The notes under the pieces are model-generated. The model did not search any database. It was not told where the DNA came from and was given only the letters and a program-made list of their open reading frames with translations. The position numbers and the translations under genes were made by a program. From positions 682,001 to 746,000 of the forward strand of contig JBANAY010000001.1 of NCBI GenBank assembly GCA_037952775.1: a stretch of 64,000 bases of DNA. Reading direction: 5' to 3'. Position 1 is the first letter of the stretch. Each line of letters opens with the position of its first letter. This DNA comes from Clonostachys chloroleuca (taxonomy: Eukaryota > Ascomycota > Sordariomycetes > Hypocreales > Bionectriaceae). Shown here piece by piece: positions 33,242 to 43,987 of the stretch.

Positions 33242-34728
33242 TCAAGATGCAACACCAAACACGGGCCCCGATTTACCATAAAATTCTGCGACATCTGAGA
33301 CGAGCTCGTCGGGCCTTTCCCAAGCGATGAAATGACCCCCCTTTTGATGCTGCTTCCAGAACCGGATGTTGCATGTCTCTTCTAGCCAATCACGGGGATA
33401 GAGCCAGAGCTATTGATGTCAGCATTGGCATTACAACTTGAACCTCATCTCGGGGAATACCGACCTCTTTAGGGAACAGAGATCCACCAACAGGCTGAGA
33501 TATATATCTCCCGAGCATGCTGTTCGGGTTCCCGTTCAGAACAGATTCTGACTCTTCATATATTTGCATTGCAGCGCTGGGGCTCCCTTGATAATGTATG
33601 AAGGCCCAGTGAATGAGTTCTTCCTTGGTCCATGGATAATTATCAGTCCAAGCTTTCAACTTACCCACGAACCAAGCCAGCATACCAACAGGAGAATCGT
33701 GCAAGGCATATCCAAAGGTCACACATTTGGTTTCCTGAACGCGTTGGTAGGCTCGCTGAGTTTTTTCATTAGGAACGCAAGGTTAAAAAGGGGGCCGGAG
33801 AACCTTTTTAGACTCACTTCTGCAGTCGCAAACCAGTTTGTCCGATCAAGATTCTTCAATTCCTGCTCGCTGTAATCGTTTTCCTGATATCTGGCGAACT
33901 TTTCGGGTGCCTTTTCCGCGTTTGGAGGCAATGCGAGGAACATGTTGATATGTATCGCGATAACAGCTTCAGGGTGATCCAGCGCCATGTAGCGAACAAT
34001 AGACGAGCCCCAATCCCCGCCCTTTTATATCTGTTTATTATTATTGTCCCATTGTGATATTTTCTTTTCATCGCTCACCTGGCAAACGTATTTATTATAG
34101 CCGAGCTTCTGCATAAGTTTGGCAAAGCATTCCGCATGTTGCTCCAAACCGAATCCTTTCTTCTTGGAGTATTGGCTGAAGCCGTAACCGGGGATTGATG
34201 GGGCTACGACATGGAAGGCTTGCTGATCAGAAGAAGGTTCAGTCAGTAGAGGAATCACTTTGAGCGACTCGAGAAAGGATCCAGGCCTATTTAGTGGCGG
34301 GATTAGCCAGTGCTAAGAATAGCGGGACATGAGGAAAACTTGCCATCCGTGAACGAATATTAAGGGGATAGCACCAGGACGTGGCGATTTATGGTGGAGG
34401 AAATGAATGTCCAGGGGCTGGAATCCTTTGACAGTGATTGGTGTTTTGAAGTGGTGGAAGTTGCTATTCAGGTGTGCCTCGAACTTCCTCCAGTCATACT
34501 CATCACGCCAAAACTCAACAAGGTCTTTGAATGACTGGTGTCCAATCTCAAGGTCATTCCACTCTACAGAGCCCATGCCCTCGTCGACCCGAGCCAGTTT
34601 CAACTTGGCTTTGGTTTGCTCCAGCAGACTGTCTGGCAAAGAGATCTATATATTTTATCAATACAATACTTTCCACGCGGCCCTCGGGACATGGGAGAGC
34701 TCACTGCGAATGGCTGAATGTCGGCCAT
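33242..34728 (-). CDS. Epoxide hydrolase (EHN / alpha-beta hydrolase), one GC-AG intron
   Basis: Six exons (34728-34705, 34645-34344, 34286-34079, 34021-33818, 33755-33465, 33409-33242) give 398 residues. The N-terminal EHN domain begins MADIQPFA-ISLPDSLLEQ and contains FWRDEYDWRKFEAHLN. The hydrolase fold follows: FVHGWPGSFLES (oxyanion loop), VAPSIPGYGFS, GGDWGSSIVRY with nucleophile Asp181, VTFGYALHDSPVG, and KGGHFIAWERPDEL with catalytic His369. To obtain the conserved HGWPGS the second intron must start GCAAGT at 34343, a GC-AG splice site. The fifth intron is best placed at GTCGGT (33464), giving FPKE-LWLYPRDW. Enzymes of this type open epoxides to diols, in detoxification or secondary metabolism. 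The gene looks intact. Confidence 0.87.
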
Positions 34729-35582
34729 AGTGATCGTGTCTTGGGACAAGCACGATTAGAATGAAATTAGGTAGTGTAGGTAGCTCAGACTGTGAAATCT
34801 TGGTTAAAGACTATAGATAAAGCTCAGAGATGCAAGGAAATGATGATGAGAACCACGTCGATCTGTGCTGATCCATTTTGGGAAAAGGGCTGGATTTGTA
34901 GATTAGCTGGAGACAGTTTGATGTCTTAGCCTTATGCATGAAGCTGGGGGAGGGTAAACTCTATCCTGGTCTCAGTAGTGTTCACAGCTAGAGGGCAGCC
35001 CTAAGCGCAATTCAATATCCGGGAAGTCAAAATTGTAAGAGGCCTCCAATCTGATCTTGCGCTTCCGACTGCTATCTGACCGGCGCATATCCGACCAAGC
35101 GGCTACAACTTCCCCCAAGAATGTTTCCTCCCCAACCGGACATGGCCCACTTATTTGGGGTTTGTTAGTTACATTTACTTGAGCCCTCCATAATTCAACT
35201 AATCTTTGTTTGAGACTCGGATCCTGCCGCTTAGTCCATAACTCTCCAAAGTCTTACTCAAGGGGCAAGACTTATGCTACTTCCCACAATTTCCCCCACA
35301 GTATGGAATGTCTCCCCACCTAGACTTGTTTCCCCGCGTCGGATTGCCCGTCCAAGCAGGGGCTATCTTGAGTTTTACCTAATTCTACGGCTTGATATTA
35401 TTCTTGTGCCCTTGCCTGGCCTACCCGCGTTGTTAATAAAAGGACAGTTAAAGAACCAAGCTACACCCAGCTTTAAGCCAGTTCCCAAAAGCATAACAGA
35501 ATCGACCAACTTCCCTTGTTCTCTCTCAATAAACCTGGTTTTCTTTCTCGTTTCACCACAGTCAATTTGTTCAGTGTTAGCA
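34729..35582. other. Promoter region between epoxide hydrolase and transporter genes
   Basis: The two genes diverge, so about 850 bp carry both promoters. Repeated ATTTCCCC/TTCCCCC-type words appear at 35100-35350. No gene recognised. Confidence 0.4.
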
Positions 35583-37688
35583 ATGAGACTTCTACGGACG
35601 CGTCGCCTCGCCTTCATCGGCCAGGGTCAACCAGTTGTCATCCTCGTGGCAATCGCTGCTGGGTTTGGTATGCTTGTAAGTCACAGCGATGTGATAAAGC
35701 TAAGTGAGCCGCTCTGCTTACAACTAAAAGCTGCTGGGATATGACCAAGGTGTCATGGCAGGCCTTATAGGCTCAGAAGGGACCCCGTTCAGTATCACGT
35801 TCAAAGACCCGGACGAGACAACACTTGGTCTCATGGTTGGTGAGCTCCCCTACATTCAAAGAGAGCCAGATAAGGAACTCTTAATTCTAATTAACCCGAG
35901 AAAATCACAGCTATATATGAGATTGGATGTTTTGCTGGTGCTGTGCTTTCCTTCATCTGGGGTGAAACTTTCAGTCGACGTGCCTGCATGCTATGCGGAG
36001 TCTTTGTCATGGTTGTCGGTGCAACCCTACAGACAGTAGCTCAAAACATGGACCAGCTTATTGCAGGCCGTGTTATTACCGGATTGGTATGACCGACTTC
36101 TCGCAACCGAAACTCCTGGTATATTTACTGACTGGTATTGGGACTGAAAGGGAAACGGCTTAAACTTTTCAGCAATCCCTACCTGGGCCTCTGAGATCTC
36201 TGGTCACGATGAACGAGGTAAGGTCGCTGCTTATAATGGCTGGTTGATCATTTGGGGTGTTGTCATAGCCTACTGGTTCGTATATCCGTATGGTTTCGAT
36301 GCTAATACGACCGGGTACTGATATCTGAGACAGGGTGGACTACGGCTGCGCAAATTACATGAACGATATCCAGTTTAGGTTTCCAATTGGTAGGATGTCC
36401 TCGACGCAATAATAGCTCTGACGATACTGACAATGATATCAGCTCTGCAGATGTTATTCGGTCTGATAATGGCATTCATGGTTGTGTGTAAGTTGGGACA
36501 TTGTGAATTGGTCGAGACAATCCCCTCAAATTGCTGACGATGAATGACTTGCAGTCCTACCCGAGTCGCCAAGATGGCTTATCAGCAGAGGATATGACCA
36601 AGAAGCTCGAGAAGTTCTTGAATGGATCACTCCTAAGCAGAAAGATTCAACAGGTGCTGAACATTCCGCCACAGTCGAAGCTTGTCATCAGGCGATTATT
36701 GCAACGAGGGAAATGGAAAATAGTGCTGAAGGAGAATTTTCTTTTAAAGAGCTACTGCATGGAGGAAAGACCCAGAACCTACGAAGGATGATTTTGTGTG
36801 CTGCTGTGATGGCTGTTCAACAACTGAGCGGGTAAGTATTCTAGCCATTGCACTGCTACAGTAGAGGGAATTCTATTGACAATTCGTACAGAATCAACCT
36901 GTTGACTTATTACATTTCATACGTTCTTCAGAACTCTGTCGGTCTCAACAGGCATCTTGCGCTTTTAATTGGCGGCATTAACGGGATTGAGTATCTTGTG
37001 GCATCAATGATTCCAATGTGGACCATTGAACGAATCGGGCGAAGAAAGCTGTTGCTTATAAGCGCTATAGGCCAAACCGTCTCGATGACAGTACTGTCTG
37101 GCGCTATTTGGTACGTCACGATGCGACCCGACGGTGCCGCAAACTACGCCATGGGAATTGTCGCTGTGGCATGTTTCTTCCTGTTCAATACATTCTACGC
37201 CCAGGGCTTTTTGGCGATCCCATTCTTCTACCCTGCCGAGATTACAACTCTTCGTACTCGAAGTAAAGGTGTCTCGATCTCTGTCATGAGCAATTGGATC
37301 TTCACCTTTCTTGTGGTCATGATCACACCCGTGTGCACTGCCAAAATTGGCTGGAGGTACGTAGCTGCACAAGGACAGATCAGGAAATACGTCACCTAAC
37401 AAAGATGGTTTCCTTAGAACCTACATCATTTTTGCCGTTTTGAACTTTTCATTTATCCCACTTATCTATTTCTTCTTCCCCGAGACCGCCGGACTTTCTC
37501 TCGAAGCACTGGACAACGTTTTCGACCACCCGGGCATCACCCGCGGAGTGCTTAGCAAACAGCACCGCAAAGCGATGCTAGAAATGTCAAAGCCGGAATC
37601 CAATATGGCAAACATCTCGGCAGTGAAGTTGGATAAACAGGAAGTCGAAACTGTGGATTCGGAATGGAAGGAGACCTCGCACGCATGA
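35583..37688 (+). CDS. MFS sugar-type transporter
   Basis: Nine exons (35583-35675, 35731-35839, 35911-36086, 36151-36275, 36334-36389, 36443-36487, 36555-36831, 36892-37356, 37418-37688) splice to about 538 residues. Key family signatures are present: LLGYDQGVMAGLIGS in the first membrane segment, AGRVITGLGNGLNFSAIPTW, PESPRWLISRG after TM6, VQQLSGINLLTYY, ERIGRRKLLLI, and PETAGLSLEALDNVF at the end (PETKG-like). About twelve membrane segments are expected, with a plasma-membrane location and proton-coupled uptake of a sugar, polyol or related compound. The intron after AY(W) uses donor GTTCGT, weaker than the rest. Unlike the fragment at 29 kb, it has no stops. It is the likely importer for the enzymes of the surrounding block. 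Confidence 0.86.
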
Positions 37689-38279
37689 AGGGCGGAGTCA
37701 GGCAAGCCCCGTGCATGGAATCACTCGTTGATAGGCTTATTTTTAGAAAGAATGAGATTTCCCCCCGGGGAAGTAATATTTTGCGGCAGGAATGTAAAGG
37801 TCATCCGCAGTAGACGCTGAAGTCCTCGCGAGCAAGGGAAATGAACTCATTCCTCCGAATCGATCATCCTCACCTACGGCACCCTATTTCCGCGCAGTGG
37901 CCAGAGTCAAGGTTCGCACACGGTTTTTAGATATATATGAAGCAAGGCTAACAGAAGATAGCAGAATGTGTCATTATGATCGACGGTGAGTCGTCTCTGC
38001 GGCCTCTAGACACTGCATCTCTGGCACTGGCAAAATGCGAGGCCGAAGAGCCAGTTGGTATCATCAAAATAGATGTCAATGATGAGAATCCTACTGCTGA
38101 GGCGCTATTGTATGAACAAGTCGAGTCGGATCCCGCTGCTCTTCCTATCGAGACTATCGATCTCTCAACTCAACAGACGCTTCTATTGAAACACCATGCC
38201 TGATTCCTGAGACTAAAATCACGAAGGCTACATACAGAGGCTGGTATTCCTCAATACCCAATGCTAACCGTGTTTAGGT
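37689..38279. other. Intergenic; short unrecognised open frame
   Basis: An open frame at 37976-38203 (75 residues, acidic, starting MIDGESSLRPLDTASLALAK) cannot be assigned to a family and may be chance or the remnant of a gene. Otherwise nothing seen. Confidence 0.3.
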
Positions 38280-38403
38280 CGCGCGCGCACCAGAAAACAA
38301 GAACGTCTTTCCACTCAAGCGAATTAGAATCTCTGGCGCGTAGACCTAACCAGTTGCATATTCATTATTTCAGTATACCGCATTACACGTAACGCCAGAT
38401 CCA
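38280..38403 (+). repeat. Direct repeat copy 2 (about 120 bp), partner at 28.42 kb
   Basis: Same sequence order as the copy at 28416-28535: GCGCGCGCACCAGAAAACAA, GAACGTCTTTCC, AGAATCTCTGG, TATACCGCATTACACGTAAC, GCCAGATCCA. The two copies lie about 9.9 kb apart and bracket the transporter/AKR/SDR/epoxide hydrolase block. Confidence 0.85.
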
Positions 38404-38811
38404 CATGATATGTCAGCTAGGAGATTATCAAAGTGACTTAGTGGCCTGACCCTTGCCGTTGTCTAGAATACGACCATGACTCTGAATGGCACACCTCTAT
38501 GACATCATAAAAGACCCAGGTCCCTTAGCTTCGCACTTCCTGGCCTCTGTTGAATGAATCATCCCATCAATTGGTCAATCCATATCGACAATTGACGCGT
38601 GGGAATTCGAAAGAACAAGACCATATGATTCACTATACTATCGGTAGTACTTAGGTGTGAGTGAACCTCCCCAGTTCAATGGCCCGGCCGACTCTATACC
38701 GCCAAATTTTCTCATCTCGAATTGGCAAGACCACAGCTACACGGCATTGGATCTTTCTCGGTGCTTTTCAACAGCGGCCCTACCCATCTAAATCATCATC
38801 GTAGCCTCCTC
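38404..38811. other. Intergenic
   Basis: 3' flank of the DUF1772 gene; no gene recognised. Confidence 0.35.
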
Positions 38812-39453
38812 TTAGGCAAACCAACTGACCAGGCCCTTGGCATCGACTCTCTTGTGCAGGCCGACGCCAATTGCGGCGAGGCTGAGCAGCCAGCCCGTAC
38901 CGTAAAAGATGAGGCGGAACTTGTGTAGGAAATCCCACTGCTTGATAAGCGCTCTGGCCTGCCTTGACTCGGACTTGGAGATGTCCTTCTCATCGAGGTA
39001 GATCAGGGCCTTGTTGACTGGCATAATGAGTGCCAGAGTATAAGGTAACACGATGCCGCTCAAGACAGCAGACGCGGTGGCCAATTGCTTGACAGTGACA
39101 TTCTTGGTCAGATACACCGCGCCCCCGTGCAGAGCCACGGTCGCCAAGGTTCCGCCCACGATGTAAGGCTACGCGGTAGGTAAGATGGTGAGCTCGGCCC
39201 ACCCAGAAAACAAGGGAAGGGGACTGATGGAACTCACAGTGGCGGCGTCGTAGAAGAGGCGCCAGACTCGGATCTTCTGCTTGGTGCCCAGCGTGCTGTC
39301 GCCGAGCTTCTCCGTGATAATTGGCAGCGGGCCGGCGAGCGAGAGGCCAATGTTGCCGAAGAGCATGGACGAGGTAATTAGGAGCCCTGCGCCGAGCGGG
39401 TACAGCGCGTGCGGCGTGTTCTTGAACGCAGCGACATACGCTGAGAGGGACAT
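38812..39453 (-). CDS. DUF1772 (anthrone-oxygenase-like) membrane protein
   Basis: Two exons (39453-39238 and 39168-38812; intron GTGAGT...GCGTAG, 69 bp) encode 190 residues starting MSLSAYVAAFKNTPHALYPL. Four hydrophobic segments are visible. They include AGLLITSSMLFGNIGLSLAG, a central GGTLATVALHG, the block LPYTLALIMPVNKALIYL and a last segment GTGWLLSLAAIGVGL. The 'P.T...I.P.N..L' motif and the small four-helix plan match DUF1772, the family of anthrone oxygenases and of many uncharacterised fungal membrane proteins. No polyketide synthase lies in the window, so a role in anthraquinone formation is not supported here. Confidence 0.8.
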
Positions 39454-40259
39454 CTTGAAGGCGCGTCGTTCCGGACGCCGAGGGAGTGGTGGGATGATCT
39501 GATAATGAGTCGTAGAGGCTGTGTTTGATCCCTGTTGAGGAATATCAGCAATTGGTGGCCAATTCAGTTCAATTGGCAAGATGACGCCAGGATTTACATT
39601 TTCCCGGCATCTCGAACTGCGCTAGGCCAGATATTAATAATGAAACGGCGGCGCATTGGTCCATCGGATCCCTGGAAGTGGCTTCTCGCCTGATTGTTGA
39701 CCGCTGGTCTGGCGGAAATAGCTCGGGTAATTTAGAGCTACCTACCCTATATCCCGACTCCCACTATCGCAAGTCCCAGATTCCCATCATGTGGTTTTTT
39801 GAGACAATCTCACAGTAAGATCGAAAATACTATTCAATTGGCTTGAACGTGTATCAGATTATGGAAGTCTATGGAAGTTCTGGCCATGTCTAAGCAAACG
39901 GAACAACTCGTGCATCAATAGGTAGTTTTGTACACACTAGTTCTCATCAACTGGCAGCTGTTTTGCTGCCAATATTACGATATCAACCAATTCTTTACGG
40001 TCGGTGCGGATTATTTGGATCAGACTCGGCATTTCTCGATTTAATAACGGGAGCTAAATTCTGAGGGAAAAAGAAAAGCAAAACCCAATCAACTGGAAGT
40101 ACCACACAAGACTCCGCGTCTTCTTGATTCACAAAGATACATATTCAACGCCACTTCTCAGCCATCCCACAATTCAGCGTAGCACAACAAAGATATTTCG
40201 ATTCCTAATAGAAAGAATTTGTGTTTTATAACAATATCGAGAGATACATCCTGCATCAC
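39454..40259. other. Intergenic
   Basis: About 800 bp with the promoter of the DUF1772 gene on one side and the 3' flank of the secreted-protein gene on the other. No gene recognised. Confidence 0.4.
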
Positions 40260-40604
40260 CTAAGCGCAGTTGGAGCTGCCAAACTCGCCCGATGTAAACT
40301 CCTGCCATGCAGTCTCGACATTCTCATTCGTGCACGTGTTTGGCACGAGGAATGTCCAGCTCGAGTGGCTGGAAGAAGGCACCGTGCCGGCAAAGGTTGA
40401 GCAACCCTTTCCAGACGAAATGGTACAATAGGCCGCAAGCTTGTCGTAAAAGCCATAGCACCACTGGTAGCCTGTGGGCTGGCCGGGCGTGGCCTTGTAA
40501 AAGTAGTAGGACACGTTGCTGTTCTCCTTGTTCGTCCTTGAGCAGGCCTCGTCTGCAGCTAGGGTAGCAGTGGCGAAGAGGGAGAGGATGACTGCAGGCT
40601 TCAT
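40260..40604 (-). CDS. Small cysteine-rich secreted protein
   Basis: A single exon of 114 residues beginning MKPAVILSLFATATLAADEA, a clear signal peptide with cleavage near residue 17. The mature part of about 97 residues holds six cysteines (about positions 21, 49, 60, 68, 91 and 113), enough for three disulfides, and is rich in Tyr, Ser and Thr. It ends with Cys-Ala. Length, signal and Cys content fit a fungal small secreted protein, possibly an effector-like or surface protein, but no family was recognised. An in-frame upstream ATG at 40697 would hide the signal peptide, so 40604 is preferred. A TATATAA box lies about 100 bases upstream. Confidence 0.75.
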   Translation of the reverse strand: MKPAVILSLFATATLAADEACSRTNKENSNVSYYFYKATPGQPTGYQWCYGFYDKLAAYCTISSGKGCSTFAGTVPSSSHSSWTFLVPNTCTNENVETAWQEFTSGEFGSSNCA

Positions 40605-40705
40605 CTTGGGACGGGAGATGTTGGTTTTCTGGGTTGATGCTTGAGGGAAAATGTTTGGGAGCTGAAGAGAATATTGGATGTAGCGTGAGCGTGCCATGAC
40701 TGTCC

Positions 40706-40712
40706 TTATATA
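40706..40712 (-). promoter_or_regulatory. TATA box of the small secreted protein gene
   Basis: TATATAA on the minus strand, about 100 bases before the ATG at 40604, a usual position for a fungal core promoter. Confidence 0.5.
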
Positions 40713-41432
40713 GCAGGAGGTAAGTTGCGAAGGATGCAGTCTTGTTGACTAAAACTCTGTTAGAAACATCTTATCCCTGAATATTTTAATATATCTGAAA
40801 ATTAGCGAATTGAAACTGCTGAACAATGTCTTGATAAGTGTGGCAAATGCCTCTCGGCAACCTTTGCCGGTTCGGTGGGTTACCGATTTGGAAGTTTCCG
40901 ATGGTGAGCGAGTGTTCTGTTCCAGGACATATCTTATTGGTGTTTCTCTGTTGGTAACTTTTTGAAGTATCAAGAATATACTAAGATGATCGACCCATGT
41001 TTCATTTTGTCTGGGGGTGGGGACTTCTTGTGAGCTGTCACGGAGCGGAAGTGGCCTTAGATTGGATCCGCCTAGTTCACCGCGGGTTGGTTGCTGCTGA
41101 CCAAGTTACTTGATAATCCACCAAGCCATCAGGTGAGAAAACAAACAATAATAATGGCGATACTTGATTGTGTATTGAAATAGTTTTCACGTTGAAACGT
41201 GCTGTGCCGCCCCACGATTAACCCCGTCCAGTGTTTCGTCCAATTCCCTCTTGTTCGAATGGCACATGATATGGCATCTGTAGAACAGCATGGAAGTGAA
41301 CGGGTTTATGTCACATCAATGATTTTTCACAAGTGCACTGAAGAAACGTTGAAACATAAACAGTTCTTTAATCACCTTCCCAAATATAACACCATTCGAA
41401 TACCCTTCATTATCTAACATATCATCAATCTT
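40713..41432. other. Intergenic
   Basis: Upstream of the secreted-protein gene and downstream of the P450; no gene recognised. Confidence 0.4.
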
Positions 41433-43028
41433 TCAAGCCTTGAGATTCTCAAAATCCCTCCTGCGTACTCTAATTGGGAAGTCGCTAGGGGAGCACGTAA
41501 AGCTCTCCTCCTGCTCGAGGACCCAATCATCAGACATTAACGAAAAGTCAAAGCGAAAAATCAGACTGGCCAACACAATAGTCTGCTCCATATAAGTAAT
41601 GTTTCGTCCAATGCAGCCTCTTGCGCCTGCACTAAAGGTCAAGAAATATTGTTGGAGATCCTTGCCCTCCTCGCCTAGCCAGCGCTCGGGCTTGTAGGCC
41701 AAAGGCTCGACAAAGATCTTGGGGTTGCGATGTATGGTGTAGGTGGAGCAGTGAACGGTAGTCCTGCCCGGGATCCAGTATCCCATTACTGACAGACCCT
41801 GGGGAGGTGTAATGCGCGGAATGTTCATTGTGTTGGGGGGAGTGAGGCGCATGCTCTCGTCGAGACAGGCGCGGAGGTAGGGGAGATGCTTGACACGGTC
41901 GAATGGAGCAACGGGCTCGTCGGGGTCAAGAACTCCGTCGAGCTCATCGCGAAGTTTTGCGAGAGCATCCGGGTTCTTGAGAAGCCAGTAGAGGACATTG
42001 GTGAGGGCAATGGCGGTGGTATCAGAACCAGCGTTCATCATGATGCTAGCCTCGGCGGCCAGCTCACCCATGGGGTACATGTTAGGGTTTCCATACTTGT
42101 CCTCGAATAGATAAGTGAAGAAGTCATCGAGCTTCTCACCCTTATTGTACCTCTCAAGACGTTTACGGGTCAAGTAATAGACCATGGCATCATAGTTCTT
42201 GTTGTGTGCCCAACCAGGGTGCCAGGAGGTCAACTTGGCCATCCTCTTATACCAGTCATGGGACCAGGCGAAGTTTCGTTGAATCTTTTGTCCGCCCCAA
42301 AGGGATGCACGGTACCCGACTGTGATCTTTTTCCCATTATGAGTTTCGATAGTGACGGTGTCGGTTCCTTTTTCCAGCATGTGGAGGTCTGCACTCATTC
42401 CAATCTGGCAGATGGCGTCCTGAGCGAAGATATTCATCCACTGTCGGTGGTTGATACAACCCTTGGTCTTGTTGGGATCGCTCGTGGATGGGATCGCATG
42501 AGGAGACGGGTTATATTCTGGGCTAATGCATGCCTTGTCGTATTGGTCGACTAGCGCACGAGTCCTGGAAAACACGATGTGTTCCCAACTCTCCAGGCCT
42601 GCTTGCGAATAGGCAGCAGCGAGAACACGGCGCTTTCGAGAGTGGTCATGCTTGTCGGATACATCGGCAAGGTGGCGGTGGGATCCTGCGAGGTTGTCAT
42701 AAAAGATGTCTTTGGTGACGGGAGAACCGTGACCGTAGATATCCTTGATAGCAACAGGATCGCTGAAGGAGACGGAGTTGGGTCCAACACGGACAACGGG
42801 GCCGAGTTTTTGATGGGCTTCGTAGACAGCCTTAAATCTACGGCCCTGGCCGCTGACTCGGAGATAGGGGATGTTGGTGAAGGGCGCAAGGGGTGTCATG
42901 CCAGGGAACTTGCGAAGACCCTTCGCATCTCGAAGATAGACATAGACATGTTGCAGTACCAAGGAGAAAAGCCCAAGGGCTAGCAGTCCAAGGACGGAAA
43001 TCAAGGCCAACATGATAGAGAGAGGCAA
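41433..43028 (-). CDS. Cytochrome P450, CYP53-like (benzoate 4-hydroxylase type)
   Basis: A single exon of 531 residues. The N-terminal anchor (MPLSIMLALISVLGLLALGL) is followed by KLGPVVRVGPNSVSFSD and KDIYGHGSPVTKDIFYDNLA. The 'IYGHG....K..FYD' segment is typical of CYP53 and related benzoate/aromatic hydroxylases. The I-helix has the full AGSDTTA motif, the K-helix EXXR is ESMR, PERW is present, and the heme loop is FSAGARGCIGRNITYMEQ with Cys472. All catalytic elements are intact. It is transcribed divergently from a P450 reductase paralogue 960 bp away, an unusual and suggestive pairing. CYP53 enzymes para-hydroxylate benzoate for entry to the beta-ketoadipate pathway; here the substrate is inferred only from family resemblance. 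Confidence 0.87.
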   Translation of the reverse strand: MPLSIMLALISVLGLLALGLFSLVLQHVYVYLRDAKGLRKFPGMTPLAPFTNIPYLRVSGQGRRFKAVYEAHQKLGPVVRVGPNSVSFSDPVAIKDIYGHGSPVTKDIFYDNLAGSHRHLADVSDKHDHSRKRRVLAAAYSQAGLESWEHIVFSRTRALVDQYDKACISPEYNPSPHAIPSTSDPNKTKGCINHRQWMNIFAQDAICQIGMSADLHMLEKGTDTVTIETHNGKKITVGYRASLWGGQKIQRNFAWSHDWYKRMAKLTSWHPGWAHNKNYDAMVYYLTRKRLERYNKGEKLDDFFTYLFEDKYGNPNMYPMGELAAEASIMMNAGSDTTAIALTNVLYWLLKNPDALAKLRDELDGVLDPDEPVAPFDRVKHLPYLRACLDESMRLTPPNTMNIPRITPPQGLSVMGYWIPGRTTVHCSTYTIHRNPKIFVEPLAYKPERWLGEEGKDLQQYFLTFSAGARGCIGRNITYMEQTIVLASLIFRFDFSLMSDDWVLEQEESFTCSPSDFPIRVRRRDFENLKA

Positions 43029-43987
43029 ACGGGGGCAGACGCAGCGGGGGAAAGAACAGAGAAACCTTGCGGGCTAGTTTGGAGAATCTGGAGAACCTGG
43101 AGAGTAACAACGGCGACTTTTAAGTCTGAATCATGCGGCGCAATGATGCCTTCTTGGGTTTCTCCAGAAATGTCATCAGGAGCGTTTTGGATGGCCCACA
43201 GCGTGTGAACCCAGTCTCTCCCGACATCGTGGGGAGAGTTACGTGCAAGGGCTGATTAGGAAAAGTGGTCATCGCGAGATATTTCCGTTCTTGCTCAAGA
43301 AGGGCAATGCTTCCCCGTCCCTTGGCGATGGTGTCCTCCACGTTGGTGAAGACTAAGCCCGAGATTGCCTAGCACCCTCACGATGGAGATGCCGAGCAAA
43401 TCTTTACCTTTGATCTGAGTTGTGGAGAGCCGGAACGGAGTGTCTAGATCGGGCAATTTCCACCGATCCCAGCTGACAACGGGGCATCCCTCATAGGTGA
43501 TGTAGAACAAAACTATTGGGGGTGGGGGGCAAATGACGATACCCTCCTTCTAGCTTGGGGCTCCAGACTTCGAGGGAAAGTCCTCGCCTGGTCGAAGCAT
43601 CGATCGTCTTGATTGGGAAATTCTGGTCCGTGATCAGTTCTTGTTTCCCCGCATGCCCCCATCCTGTCTCCTGCGCCTCCCCGGATCGGACTGCAAGATT
43701 TCGAGCACGGGGTCTTGCTCGTGCTATTTCCAACCCCTTAAGCGATACTAGATACAACGTCTCTTCTGCTTTGGGTAATATTCCGATCTTGCCATTCTCC
43801 ACCCCCTACAGCCAGATCCGATGGCCGGTCTGATGTGGCGTTTAGGCTTGCCAAACCCCCTGTTCTTTTTGTCACAAGCTTTCTCGCCTGTTTCTTCATA
43901 AATGAACAAATGGCCCGGACGATGAGACAATGCCGCTTGTGATGAATTCCACCCAGACAGCACAATTGCGAGCACACTCTGCCCATC
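43029..43987. promoter_or_regulatory. Divergent promoter region of the P450 / P450 reductase pair
   Basis: About 960 bp between the two divergent start codons. Short open frames inside are unconvincing. It should hold both promoters and would allow common induction; no individual operator could be identified. Confidence 0.45.

Noticed and set aside
37976..38203. 75-codon acidic frame before repeat copy 2
   Set aside because: No family resemblance and no clear promoter or splice partners; mentioned only as an unassigned open frame.
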